52,448 nucleotides of DNA from Oscillospiraceae bacterium. Lineage in GTDB: Bacteria > Bacillota > Clostridia > Oscillospirales > CAG-272. The position numbers and the translations under genes are program-made. The stretch's first letter is position 1, and each line of letters opens with the position of its first letter. Below the pieces are notes generated by a model that was given only the letters and a program-made list of their open reading frames with translations, searched no databases and was not told the origin of the DNA. Below, in pieces: positions 7,821 to 15,253 of the stretch. The stretch spans positions 1 to 52,448 of the forward strand of contig SVRM01000012.1 in assembly GCA_015064785.1 (NCBI GenBank). The letters are read 5' to 3'.

Positions 7821-9041
7821 TCAGTTGTTGTTGTTTTCAACGATACCGTCGATGCGGATATCGAAGTAAGGAGCGGAACGCATTTCGGATTCGTGGAAAT
7901 AGCCGTCCCAGATTGCATTGGTATCGGGAGCGAAGTCGCCGTCAACGTCTGCGAGATATTCGGTGAGGGTTGCACCGCCAACGGTGAACTTGGAGGTGTC
8001 GAAGACCTTGATGGAACCGTCCTTGAGACCCTTGACAACTTCATCAACCTTTTCCTGTGTGCCTGCTGCACATGCGGAACCGAGCGCGGTGATGCCGACA
8101 GCGTCAGCTTCGTAGCCCTGGGACCAGTTGACGAGGATATCTTCGCCCTTGGAAGCAGCTTCGATTGCGTACTTATAGTAAACAGCCCAGTTGTTGGTGG
8201 GGGAGGTCAGGGCAGCGTTGGGAGCAACGGAGAGCATGTCAACGTTGTAGCCGACACAGTAGACGACCTGACCCTTGTCCTGCAGTGCCTGAACAGCAGC
8301 GGGAGCACCGGTGGAGTCTGCGTGCTGGGAAATGATGACACAGCCGTCAGCTGCGAGCGCTTCTGCGACGGTGCCTTCAGCGGTGATGTCGAACCAGGAG
8401 TTGGTGTAGGTTACCTGCATGGTAACGTTTTCAACAACGGACTTGACGCCCAGGTAGTATGCGGTGTAGCCGGAAACGACTTCTGCATAGGGGTATGCGC
8501 CGACGTAGCCGAGCTTGATGTTTTCGCCGTCGTAGTTTGCATCGGTCAGCTTGCCGTCTGCAACGAGCTCAGCGAGCTTCATGCCGGCAACGACACCTGC
8601 AACGTAGCGGGACTGGTAAACGCCGGTAAATGCGTTCTTGTAGTTGGACAGACCGGAGGTAGCAGCCTGGTCACCGGTCATGGAGACGAAGGTGACATCG
8701 GGGCATTCCTGCGCAGCCTGCTTCATGTGGGACTGGTGGCCGTAGGAGTTGGAGAAGATAACAGAGCAGCCCTGTTCGACTAAGTCGATTGCAGCGTCGT
8801 AGCACTTTTCATCTTCGGGAATGGTGTACTTCCAGATGATCTGGCTCTCGGACATGCCGAGTTCCTTTGCGGCAGTCTGGATACCGCTGATGTGAGCGTA
8901 GGTGTAGCCTTCGTTTTCGTCACCGATCAGGATAACGCCAACCTTGAAGTCTGCACTGACGGAGCTGCCGCAGGAAACACAGGTGAGAACCAGCGTGACC
9001 AGCAGAACAGCTGCACAGAAGATGGATAACAGCTTTTTCAT
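7821..9041 (-). CDS. BMP-family nucleoside-binding lipoprotein
   Basis: 406 residues, the extracellular substrate-binding subunit of the NupOPQ transporter. It starts with a signal sequence (MKKLLSIFCAAVLLVTLVL) and a lipobox-like region TCVSCGSS, probably modified at one of the two cysteines. The mature part begins with DFKVGVILIGDENEGYTYAHISG, typical of the BMP/Med (PnrA-like) family that binds nucleosides. I chose ATG at 9041, about 11 bases after AAGGAG; a GTG at 9053 lies too close to it. First gene of the operon, with its own promoter at 9220-9248 and a ~170-base structured leader. Confidence 0.92.
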   Translation of the reverse strand: MKKLLSIFCAAVLLVTLVLTCVSCGSSVSADFKVGVILIGDENEGYTYAHISGIQTAAKELGMSESQIIWKYTIPEDEKCYDAAIDLVEQGCSVIFSNSYGHQSHMKQAAQECPDVTFVSMTGDQAATSGLSNYKNAFTGVYQSRYVAGVVAGMKLAELVADGKLTDANYDGENIKLGYVGAYPYAEVVSGYTAYYLGVKSVVENVTMQVTYTNSWFDITAEGTVAEALAADGCVIISQHADSTGAPAAVQALQDKGQVVYCVGYNVDMLSVAPNAALTSPTNNWAVYYKYAIEAASKGEDILVNWSQGYEADAVGITALGSACAAGTQEKVDEVVKGLKDGSIKVFDTSKFTVGGATLTEYLADVDGDFAPDTNAIWDGYFHESEMRSAPYFDIRIDGIVENNNN

Positions 9042-9153
9042 TTTGTGTGACACTCCTTATAGTAATATAATAAAAATGGAAAATACCCGACCAAACTAAA
9101 AGGGAAACGAAAACAAATAACATGAGACTGAAACCAATCCACGAGCCTTGTGA

Positions 9154-9203
9154 CGGAACTCTCTTACTTTGTCAGGTACTTGTTTCCGATCAGATGACCT
9201 GAC
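9154..9203 (-). promoter_or_regulatory. Structured leader of the BMP lipoprotein gene
   Basis: A perfect 7-bp stem (GTCAGGT/ACCTGAC; 9203-9197 with 9177-9171) whose loop contains CGGAA (9188-9184) that is complementary to TTCCG (9158-9154) just downstream, a pseudoknot-capable layout. The 3' strand of the stem lies in the 16-base motif shared with the nupO leader (9164-9179). It is a candidate ligand-sensing or protein-binding RNA; no known class is recognised. Confidence 0.35.
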
Positions 9204-9219
9204 CGAAATATCATTTAAT

Positions 9220-9248
9220 ATTATACACAATTTCGCCCGAAAAAGCAA
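9220..9248 (-). promoter_or_regulatory. Sigma-A promoter of the nucleoside transporter operon
   Basis: On the minus strand: -35 TTGCTT, 17-base spacer, -10 TATAAT. Transcription would begin about 170 bases before the lipoprotein start codon. Confidence 0.8.
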
Positions 9249-9301
9249 CCGACAAAATATACCAAATATTCACAAATTAGAAACAATTTGTTGTCAATGA
9301 T

Positions 9302-10561
9302 TCACGAACCCTTCATAAATGGTTCGGGATGAATCAGATTTTCGGTTTTTGGTGCAAATCCTGACAAAAGCGGGTCGGTAAACAGGTGTGCACGACGGAT
9401 GATACGATCACCGAAGCGCCCGCGCAGAATGTCTACTGTCCGCTCGATTGCCTCCATGCGCGTATGGCGGCACATATCAAAATCCAGCGAGAGCTGTGCG
9501 CCGTCGTCCTCGGAGGACAGTGCCGTTGCGCGGACGGCAACCGAACGGAGCGGTTTTTCGCGCAGATCACCGATGCGCGTCTGACGGAACAGTGAAAATG
9601 CGGCGGAAAGGATTTCGTCGGACAGATTGGTCGGATAATAGACCTGCTGCTGACGGCTGATGACTGACAGGCGGGTATCCCGCAGCTCGATCTGAACCGT
9701 GCGGCAGCAGAGACGGTCGGCACGCAGACGTGCGGCGACGCTTTCGGACAGCACACGCATCGTGATATAGACATCCTCCTCTGTGACAAGGTCGCGAGGC
9801 GCCGTTGTGGAGTTGCCGACGCTTTTGATGATCGGCATGTGATCGCCTTCGCAGACCGGCGTCCGATCCAGTCCGTTTGCAAACTGCCACAGACCCGCGC
9901 CGCATTTTCCGAGCAGTCCGGTGATTGCGGAAAAATCGGCACGCGCCAGGTCGCCGATCGTTTCAATGCCCCACAAATGCAGTTTCCTGTAGGTGGCGCG
10001 TCCGACAAACAGCATGTCGGAGACAGGAAGCGGCCACAAAAGTTCTCTGAAGTTTTCCTCTGTAATCAGTGTGGTGGCATCCGGTTTTTTGTAGTCGGAA
10101 CCCATCTTGGCAAATACTTTGTTGAAGGACACGCCGACCGATGCTGTAACGCCAAGCTCCTCGCGGATGCGGCGGCGGATTTCGTCAGCGATGGTTACGC
10201 CGTCGCCGAACAGCCGCTGACTGCCTGTGACATCCAGCCAGCATTCGTCGATGCCAAAGGATTCGACCTGACTGGTATAGTCGTAATAAATCCGCCGAGC
10301 CTGCCCGGAAACTTCAAGGTACAGCGTGTTGTCCGGCGGAAGCATACACAGATCCGGACAGAAAAAAGATGCCTCACCGACGGTTGCGCCGGTTTTGACG
10401 CCGCGCGCTTTGGCGATGTTGTTTTTGGCGAGGACGATACCGTGGCGTTTTTCGATATCGCCGCAGATGGCGACCGGTTTGTTTTGAAGCTCCGGATGCG
10501 AGCGGCAGGATACGGAAGCGAAAAAGTTGTTCATGTCTACATGAAGAATTACCGGATTCAT
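9302..10561 (-). CDS. dinB: Y-family DNA polymerase (DinB/Pol IV type)
   Basis: 419 residues. The N-terminal palm motif HVDMNNFFASV and the second catalytic motif SFGIDECWLDVTG carry the acidic metal-binding residues of translesion polymerases; the thumb helix-hairpin-helix region (GIETIGDLARADFSAI) and the little-finger domain follow. I chose ATG at 10561, with GGAGG 7 bases upstream; an upstream extension to 10615 has no site. It replicates past damaged bases at the cost of accuracy. It is divergent from an SRAP gene, and a LexA-like box sits inside its promoter spacer, so SOS induction is likely. Confidence 0.93.
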   Translation of the reverse strand: MNPVILHVDMNNFFASVSCRSHPELQNKPVAICGDIEKRHGIVLAKNNIAKARGVKTGATVGEASFFCPDLCMLPPDNTLYLEVSGQARRIYYDYTSQVESFGIDECWLDVTGSQRLFGDGVTIADEIRRRIREELGVTASVGVSFNKVFAKMGSDYKKPDATTLITEENFRELLWPLPVSDMLFVGRATYRKLHLWGIETIGDLARADFSAITGLLGKCGAGLWQFANGLDRTPVCEGDHMPIIKSVGNSTTAPRDLVTEEDVYITMRVLSESVAARLRADRLCCRTVQIELRDTRLSVISRQQQVYYPTNLSDEILSAAFSLFRQTRIGDLREKPLRSVAVRATALSSEDDGAQLSLDFDMCRHTRMEAIERTVDILRGRFGDRIIRRAHLFTDPLLSGFAPKTENLIHPEPFMKGS

Positions 10562-10597
10562 GGCAAAACCTCCGAAATAATGTTCTGTTCCTGTATC

Positions 10598-10626
10598 AGT
10601 ATAACACAAGAACAAAAGTTATGCAA
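10598..10626 (-). promoter_or_regulatory. Sigma-A promoter of dinB
   Basis: On the minus strand: -35 TTGCAT, 17-base spacer, -10 TATACT, about 40 bases before the start codon. The spacer holds the LexA-like box. Confidence 0.8.
10610..10621. promoter_or_regulatory. LexA-like SOS box in the dinB promoter
   Basis: GAAC-AAAA-GTTA fits the Gram-positive LexA consensus GAAC-N4-GTTC with one mismatch and lies between the -10 and -35 boxes. A second near-match, GAAC-AGAA-ATTC, lies at 10646-10657. Confidence 0.55.
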
Positions 10627-10770
10627 TAGGTTTCACAAAATTAACGAACAGAAATTCTTTCTATGTACAGAACAAATTGTCTAAAACGGAAGAAAATAGC
10701 GACGAGAACGGGATTGGTGCGAACAAAAACAAAGAAAATAGCGGGATTGAAAAAAGATAACAGAAAACAC

Positions 10771-10799
10771 TTGTATTTTTGATTGGACTGTGGTATAAT
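10771..10799 (+). promoter_or_regulatory. Sigma-A promoter of the SRAP gene
   Basis: TTGTAT, 17-base spacer, TATAAT, with the start codon about 37 bases downstream. No clear LexA box overlaps this promoter. Confidence 0.75.
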
Positions 10800-10835
10800 A
10801 AAATACAGGAAAATGAGAGGGACAGAGGTGTCGGT

Positions 10836-11483
10836 ATGTGCGGTCGTTATACAACTGAAATAGAAACAGATGAGCGAGAGTTGTTCCGGATGCTTGCGCG
10901 TGCCGAGCAGAATGCACAGCCGTCAGCGGAGCCGCATCTGATGCACGGGGAAGCGCCGATTGCGGCGGTCAGTGGACGGGAGGTGTTTCCATCGGAGCGC
11001 GCGGCGGTGCTTGCGTCAGGGATGAACGGGGAAACGGACGCTTTCATGTTTCGCTGGGGATTTGATGCCGAGATCGGCGGGAAACATCGGCTTCTGATCA
11101 ATGCGCGCGCGGAAAGTGCCGCGGAGAAACCATTGTTTGCTGTGCATCTGCGGCAGAGACGGTGCGTGATACCGACGGCGGGCTTTTTTGAGTGGGCGCA
11201 TGTCGGCAGACGGGCGGATCCTGCGCGGAAATACCGATTCAATCTGCCGGGGACGGGCATTCTGTATCTGGCCGGAATGTACCGTCCGTCGCCGACCAGC
11301 CCGGACGGATGGGAATTCGTCGTTCTGACACGTGAGGCGAACGACTCTATGCGGCCGATTCATGATCGGATGCCGGTGATTCTGCGAACGGAGCATGTCG
11401 AGGAGTACCTTGGAAGTTCCGTGTCGGCGAGGATGCTGCTTTCGGAAACGCCTCCTGTTCTGATCAAAAAGCTGGTTTCGTAG
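10836..11483 (+). CDS. SRAP family abasic-site crosslinking protein (YedK/HMCES-like)
   Basis: 215 residues. It starts MCGRYT, so removal of Met exposes the catalytic Cys2 that crosslinks to abasic sites in single-stranded DNA. The other conserved residues are present: Asn in NARAE, Glu in GFFEW and His in HDRMPVI. Family members protect abasic sites during replication. I chose ATG at 10836 with AGAGGTG 5 bases upstream, because only this start gives the N-terminal Cys. It is divergent from dinB; the two form a DNA-damage-tolerance pair. A bidirectional terminator at 11604-11638 separates it from the convergent YqeG gene, about 120 bases on. Confidence 0.93.
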   Translation: MCGRYTTEIETDERELFRMLARAEQNAQPSAEPHLMHGEAPIAAVSGREVFPSERAAVLASGMNGETDAFMFRWGFDAEIGGKHRLLINARAESAAEKPLFAVHLRQRRCVIPTAGFFEWAHVGRRADPARKYRFNLPGTGILYLAGMYRPSPTSPDGWEFVVLTREANDSMRPIHDRMPVILRTEHVEEYLGSSVSARMLLSETPPVLIKKLVS

Positions 11484-11603
11484 AACAAAGCAAGAGAACA
11501 AAAATTCTTAAGCTTCTTTGCGTAAAACGCAGAAAACAGAACGGAAATGCTTTCACTGAAAATTGCTCAAAAAAGAATAACAGTTCTTGCAAAATGCAAA
11601 ACA

Positions 11604-11638
11604 AACGGGATGTATCCGTGATCGGACGACATCCCGTT
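11604..11638. terminator. Bidirectional terminator
   Basis: A perfect 10-bp stem (AACGGGATGT/ACATCCCGTT) with a small inner TCCG/CGGA stem. A T-rich run follows on the plus strand and an A-rich run precedes it, so it serves the SRAP gene and the minus-strand YqeG gene. Confidence 0.85.
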
Positions 11639-11644
11639 CGTTTG

Positions 11645-12148
11645 TTATGTTTTGTTTTTTTTCAGATAATACGCCAGCAGCGGCTTTTCCAGAAGGCGCT
11701 TAAAGCGGAAGAAGAACGTCTTCTTGTCCTTGATCGGCGGCAGCAGCAGGGCAGTGAGATCACAGGCGTGCGCCATGCAGACATCCGTGAAAATCTGGTC
11801 ACCGACGTGTGCGATTTCTTCTTTTTTGTAGGCGGTTTCCGACAGGAAGTGCTTCATCGTACCGGTCAGCGGCTTGTGCGCATCGGGGTAGGCGATGTAA
11901 CCGAGGGAGCGGTTGAACAGTTCCACACGTTCTGCGGTGTTGTTGGAAATAAAACCGACCTCGATGCCGGCTTCTGTCAGCTCTGCAAACCATGTGCGCA
12001 GACGTTCTGTCGGTTCGGGATCATCATAGGTGACAAGCGTGTTGTCGATGTCGCACATCAGAAAACGGATGCCGCGCGCACGCAGGTATTCAGCGTTGTA
12101 GCAATAAATATCCTTCTGATAATCATCGGGCTGAAACAGATTTCTCAT
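11645..12148 (-). CDS. yqeG: YqeG family HAD IIIA phosphatase
   Basis: 167 residues. It has the HAD motifs LMCDIDNTLV (nucleophile Asp), GFISNNT, the Lys in AHKPLTG and GDQIFTD, with the YqeG-specific spacing. The B. subtilis homologue is a conserved protein of uncertain substrate, and some plant and cyanobacterial relatives dephosphorylate phosphatidylglycerophosphate, so a PGP phosphatase role is possible. I chose the ATG at 12148; a GTG at 12157 is closer to the upstream stop but has no site. It follows the acyltransferase-family gene after 12 bases and is probably co-transcribed with it. Confidence 0.88.
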   Translation of the reverse strand: MRNLFQPDDYQKDIYCYNAEYLRARGIRFLMCDIDNTLVTYDDPEPTERLRTWFAELTEAGIEVGFISNNTAERVELFNRSLGYIAYPDAHKPLTGTMKHFLSETAYKKEEIAHVGDQIFTDVCMAHACDLTALLLPPIKDKKTFFFRFKRLLEKPLLAYYLKKNKT

Positions 12149-12160
12149 GAGCGCCACCGA

Positions 12161-13588
12161 TTACAGCTGGACGTGCGCATGGATATGGGACAGACGCTCA
12201 TATTCGTCGAAGTCGACGACGGAGAGGAGATGTTCAAGCTCGCCGTCACCCATGACCGTTGTTCTGCCGGCAGCATATTCCTCATCGACCTTTTCCTTCA
12301 TCTTTGCGATGATCGGAGCGCGCTTGTCAATGGCCTCCTCACCCTTCAGGCGGAAGTAGCCATTGAGCCAGTGCGCAATGCCGGCAAGACCGGAGTGTGA
12401 GTCGACCGCAACCGTTGCAGGTCTGCCAAGGAGCTTTTCGGTGTTGAAAATGTTGTAGATTTCCTCGTCCTTGAGCAGACCGTCCGCATGGATACCGGCG
12501 CGTGTGACATTGAAATTACGTCCGACAAACGGGGTTCTCGGCGGGATATCGTAACCGATGTTGTGTTCAAAATATTCGGCGATTTCGGTGATGGCGGACA
12601 GGTCCATGCCGTCGGTCGTACCGCGCAGAGAACAGTATTCGATAACCATGGCTTCCAGCGGGCAGTTACCGGTACGCTCGCCGATGCCGAGCATCGAGCA
12701 GTTGACGGAGGAGCAGCCGTAGAGCCATGCGGTGGCGGCGTTGGTGACAACCTTATAGAAGTCGTTGTGACCGTGCCATTCGAGCAGTCCGGACGGAACG
12801 CCGGCATAATGCATCAGACCGTAGATGATGCCCTGTACCGAGCGGGGCAGTGCGACACCGGGATAGGTGACGCCGTAGCCCATCGTATCGCAGGCACGGA
12901 TTTTGACCGGAATGCCGGTTTCATGGCTGAGCTGTGTCAGTGCATCCGCCAGCGGAACGACAAAGCCGTAGAAGTCGGCGCGGGTGATGTCCTCAAAGTG
13001 ACAGCGCGGAGAGATGCCGTATTCCATGACCTGACGTGCGATGCCGAGGTATTTTTCCATCGCCTGCGCACGGGTCAGACCCATTTTCTTGTAGATGTGG
13101 TAGTCGGAGCAGGAGAACAGGATACCCGTTTCGCGGATACCCAGGTCCTTGACGAGCTGAAAGTCCTTATCGTTTGCGCGGATCCACGTGGTGATCTCCG
13201 GGAATGGCAGACCGAGCTCCATGCACGCCTTGACAGCGGCGCGGTCCTTTTCGGTATAGACGAAGAATTCACTCTGGCGGATGATGCCCTTCGGTCCTCC
13301 GAGCTTGGCAAGCAGCTTGTACAGGTGGACAATCTGATCGACAGTGAACGGGGAGGTGGACTGCTGACCGTCACGGAAGGTGGTATCGGTGATCCAGATA
13401 TCCGACGGCATATGCATCGGAACGTTTCTATGGTTGAATGCGACCTTCGGAATGGAATCGTAGTCGAACAGATGGCGGTACAGATTCGGCGTTGCGCGGT
13501 CCTGTAAACTGTAACGGTACGCGTGCTGCTCCAGAAGGTTGGTTGTTGTGTCAAATTCAAGGGTCGGGTTGCTCTTGTTTACTTTCAT
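12161..13588 (-). CDS. Homocitrate/isopropylmalate synthase family; possibly (Re)-citrate synthase
   Basis: 475 residues of the DRE-TIM metallolyase family. Visible are TDTTFRDGQQ (a variant of the DTTLRDGEQ motif), the metal-binding EWHGHNDFYK and GIGERTGNCPLE. About 75 residues precede the barrel. No leucine-binding regulatory domain of a LeuA enzyme is present, and no leu or lysine genes are close by. The anaerobe-type (Re)-citrate synthase of Clostridium kluyveri belongs to this family, so citrate formation from acetyl-CoA and oxaloacetate is a realistic alternative to homocitrate or citramalate synthesis. I chose ATG at 13588, with AAAGGA 11 bases upstream. Confidence 0.85.
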   Translation of the reverse strand: MKVNKSNPTLEFDTTTNLLEQHAYRYSLQDRATPNLYRHLFDYDSIPKVAFNHRNVPMHMPSDIWITDTTFRDGQQSTSPFTVDQIVHLYKLLAKLGGPKGIIRQSEFFVYTEKDRAAVKACMELGLPFPEITTWIRANDKDFQLVKDLGIRETGILFSCSDYHIYKKMGLTRAQAMEKYLGIARQVMEYGISPRCHFEDITRADFYGFVVPLADALTQLSHETGIPVKIRACDTMGYGVTYPGVALPRSVQGIIYGLMHYAGVPSGLLEWHGHNDFYKVVTNAATAWLYGCSSVNCSMLGIGERTGNCPLEAMVIEYCSLRGTTDGMDLSAITEIAEYFEHNIGYDIPPRTPFVGRNFNVTRAGIHADGLLKDEEIYNIFNTEKLLGRPATVAVDSHSGLAGIAHWLNGYFRLKGEEAIDKRAPIIAKMKEKVDEEYAAGRTTVMGDGELEHLLSVVDFDEYERLSHIHAHVQL

Positions 13589-13777
13589 GGTGTTGCATTT
13601 CCTTTGGGATGAAGTGATATCTAATATCATACACCAAAAAATGAAATTTTGCAATAGGAATCCTGCAAAATTTTCCGTTTATTCATAAAAAAACTTGCGA
13701 AAATGAATAAACATCGGCGTTTGAAGATCAAAATCGGGAGGACGGTGTGGTTTTGCTGTCGCTGCGACAATACAAAC

Positions 13778-13823
13778 AGGAGCTTTGGCCGGCATCCTGC
13801 GGGAGGATGCCGCCGCGGCTCCT
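13778..13823. terminator. Long hairpin, terminator-like on the minus strand
   Basis: AGGAGC/GCTCCT outer stem and GGCATCCT/AGGATGCC inner stem with a GCGGG loop. The sequence after it on the minus strand (GTTTGTATTG) is T-rich. With the next hairpin it fills the gap between the HAD gene and the synthase gene. Confidence 0.55.
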
Positions 13824-13836
13824 TTGATTTGTTTGG

Positions 13837-13880
13837 CTGAAATATCAGCCGGCGGATCATTCAGCCGGCTGATATTTCAG
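13837..13880. repeat. Perfect 17-bp inverted repeat
   Basis: CTGAAATATCAGCCGGC at 13837-13853 and its exact complement at 13864-13880 enclose 10 bases. No T-run follows on either side. It may be an mRNA-stabilising 3' hairpin of the HAD operon. Confidence 0.7.
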
Positions 13881-13916
13881 GAGCGGAGGCACGTAAGTAC
13901 AGCAGTCCGGGATACC

Positions 13917-14624
13917 TCAGCGGATGTCGGGGGAATGAATCAGTGCGTCCAGTTCCCCTGGTGTGTCTGCGAGGTTCTTAACGCCCATGGCCTCATGGAA
14001 GGCGCGCGGACGGTAGCCCCATGTGACGCTGATGCCGACCATACCGGCATTGCGCGCGGTGTTGACATCGACCTCGGAATCGCCGATGAACGCTATCTCT
14101 GACGGCTCCAGTCCCAGAATCTCAGCAATCGCCAGGGAGGAGGCAGGATTGGGCTTCGGCGGGAAACGGTCGGAAACCCCCCATGCCAGCGTGAAAATGC
14201 CGACGCGCCCGAATTCCGTCATGTCAGCGGGATCGTCCGGGATGGCAGGCAGACGCGAGAGCTTCTTTGCCAGACCGACGACATGGTTATGCGTCTTGTT
14301 GGACATCATGCAGACGGGATAGCCCTCGCCGATCCATTTGTGAAGCAGTGCCTCAACACCGGGATAATACTCGGTGTCAAGATAGTATTTTCCGTAGACT
14401 TCGTTGTATTTCTTCTGTGCTGCGAGAATCTGATCCTCAGTGCAGCCGTCGGGCAGACAGCCTTCAATCCACTCGCGCGCGTGCAGATTGACCCACTGGT
14501 ACAGCTCCTCCACTGTGTGTTCGGGATAACCGAAGGAGCGGAGTGTTTCGTTCATGGCAGTCTGAAGCTGGGGCATCGTATAGCCGACGGTGCCGTCCAG
14601 ATCAAGAATAATGGCTTTGATCAT
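13917..14624 (-). CDS. HAD family phosphatase (phosphoglycolate phosphatase-like)
   Basis: 235 residues. HAD motifs: LDLDGTV (nucleophile and acid Asp), MMSNKT, Lys in PPKPNP, and GDSEVDV. A helical cap sits between motifs I and II at about residues 15-90, as in the PGP/Gph and beta-phosphoglucomutase group. The start has AGGAG about 7 bases upstream and lies 27 bases after the unknown gene, so it is probably the last gene of the transporter/GH36 operon. In that setting a sugar-phosphate phosphatase is as likely as phosphoglycolate phosphatase. Confidence 0.82.
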   Translation of the reverse strand: MIKAIILDLDGTVGYTMPQLQTAMNETLRSFGYPEHTVEELYQWVNLHAREWIEGCLPDGCTEDQILAAQKKYNEVYGKYYLDTEYYPGVEALLHKWIGEGYPVCMMSNKTHNHVVGLAKKLSRLPAIPDDPADMTEFGRVGIFTLAWGVSDRFPPKPNPASSLAIAEILGLEPSEIAFIGDSEVDVNTARNAGMVGISVTWGYRPRAFHEAMGVKNLADTPGELDALIHSPDIR

Positions 14625-14651
14625 TGGCGTTCTCCTGTGTATGATGTGTGG

Positions 14652-15239
14652 TTATGTCGGTTCATCTTCCGTGTCGGACAGCCAGTTATCGCCGTGTGCC
14701 TCGTAATGCGCCATATTTTCGGTGAATGCACGGCAGAAGCTGTCGGCGGATGGAACATCGGCGGACAGAAACGGGTCACGGTCGAAGCCGAATTTTGCGG
14801 GATTTTTGCTGCGCGGAATCTGCCACATCGGCTTAAAGCGTTCGTCCTCCGGCAGAAGCACGGCATTTTCGCGGTGTGTACAGAAAAAGAAGGGATGGTT
14901 GATCTCCTCGCCCGTTTCCGTTGTCATCGGAATGATCTCCGGGGTGGGCGTGACATTGGCGTGGGTGTACCAGCCGACGGTGACAAGTGCGCCGGTTTCC
15001 GCTTTTGCGCAGAAGACGACTGTCGCATCGGAAACAAAGCCCTCTTTCCCGGCAGCATCGGCAATCGCGCGGGGAAGCGCCTTTTTCGCGCTCAGTGCAC
15101 CGAACAGCAGCTCATAGACAGTTCCGTCCTCGCCCGGCAGATCAACCGGCAGAAAATTGGAGCATTCCGGAATCTGCGGTGCTTCGGTACCGTCATAGAC
15201 GGTAAAATAGGGAATCAGACAAAAATACAATTTTTCCAT
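14652..15239 (-). CDS. Conserved-looking protein of unknown function
   Basis: 195 residues; I do not recognise a named family. It has no signal peptide and no membrane segment, and looks soluble and acidic at the C-terminus. Distinct local motifs are GWYTHANVT and, later, ENAVLLPEDER and IPRSKNP, which give the impression of a compact mixed alpha/beta domain with aromatic and basic conserved positions. The likely start is the ATG at 15239, 14 bases after the GH36 stop codon and with only a weak AAAGAA site; a TTG overlapping that stop is the alternative. It sits between a glycosidase and a HAD phosphatase in one operon. Confidence 0.6.
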   Translation of the reverse strand: MEKLYFCLIPYFTVYDGTEAPQIPECSNFLPVDLPGEDGTVYELLFGALSAKKALPRAIADAAGKEGFVSDATVVFCAKAETGALVTVGWYTHANVTPTPEIIPMTTETGEEINHPFFFCTHRENAVLLPEDERFKPMWQIPRSKNPAKFGFDRDPFLSADVPSADSFCRAFTENMAHYEAHGDNWLSDTEDEPT

Positions 15240-15253
15240 GATCGTGTGTTCTT

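Noticed and set aside
9061..9203. Purine, TPP, SAM-I or guanidine (ykkC) riboswitch before the lipoprotein gene.
   Set aside because: None of the conserved cores I remember is present; the RNA is left as an unclassified candidate.
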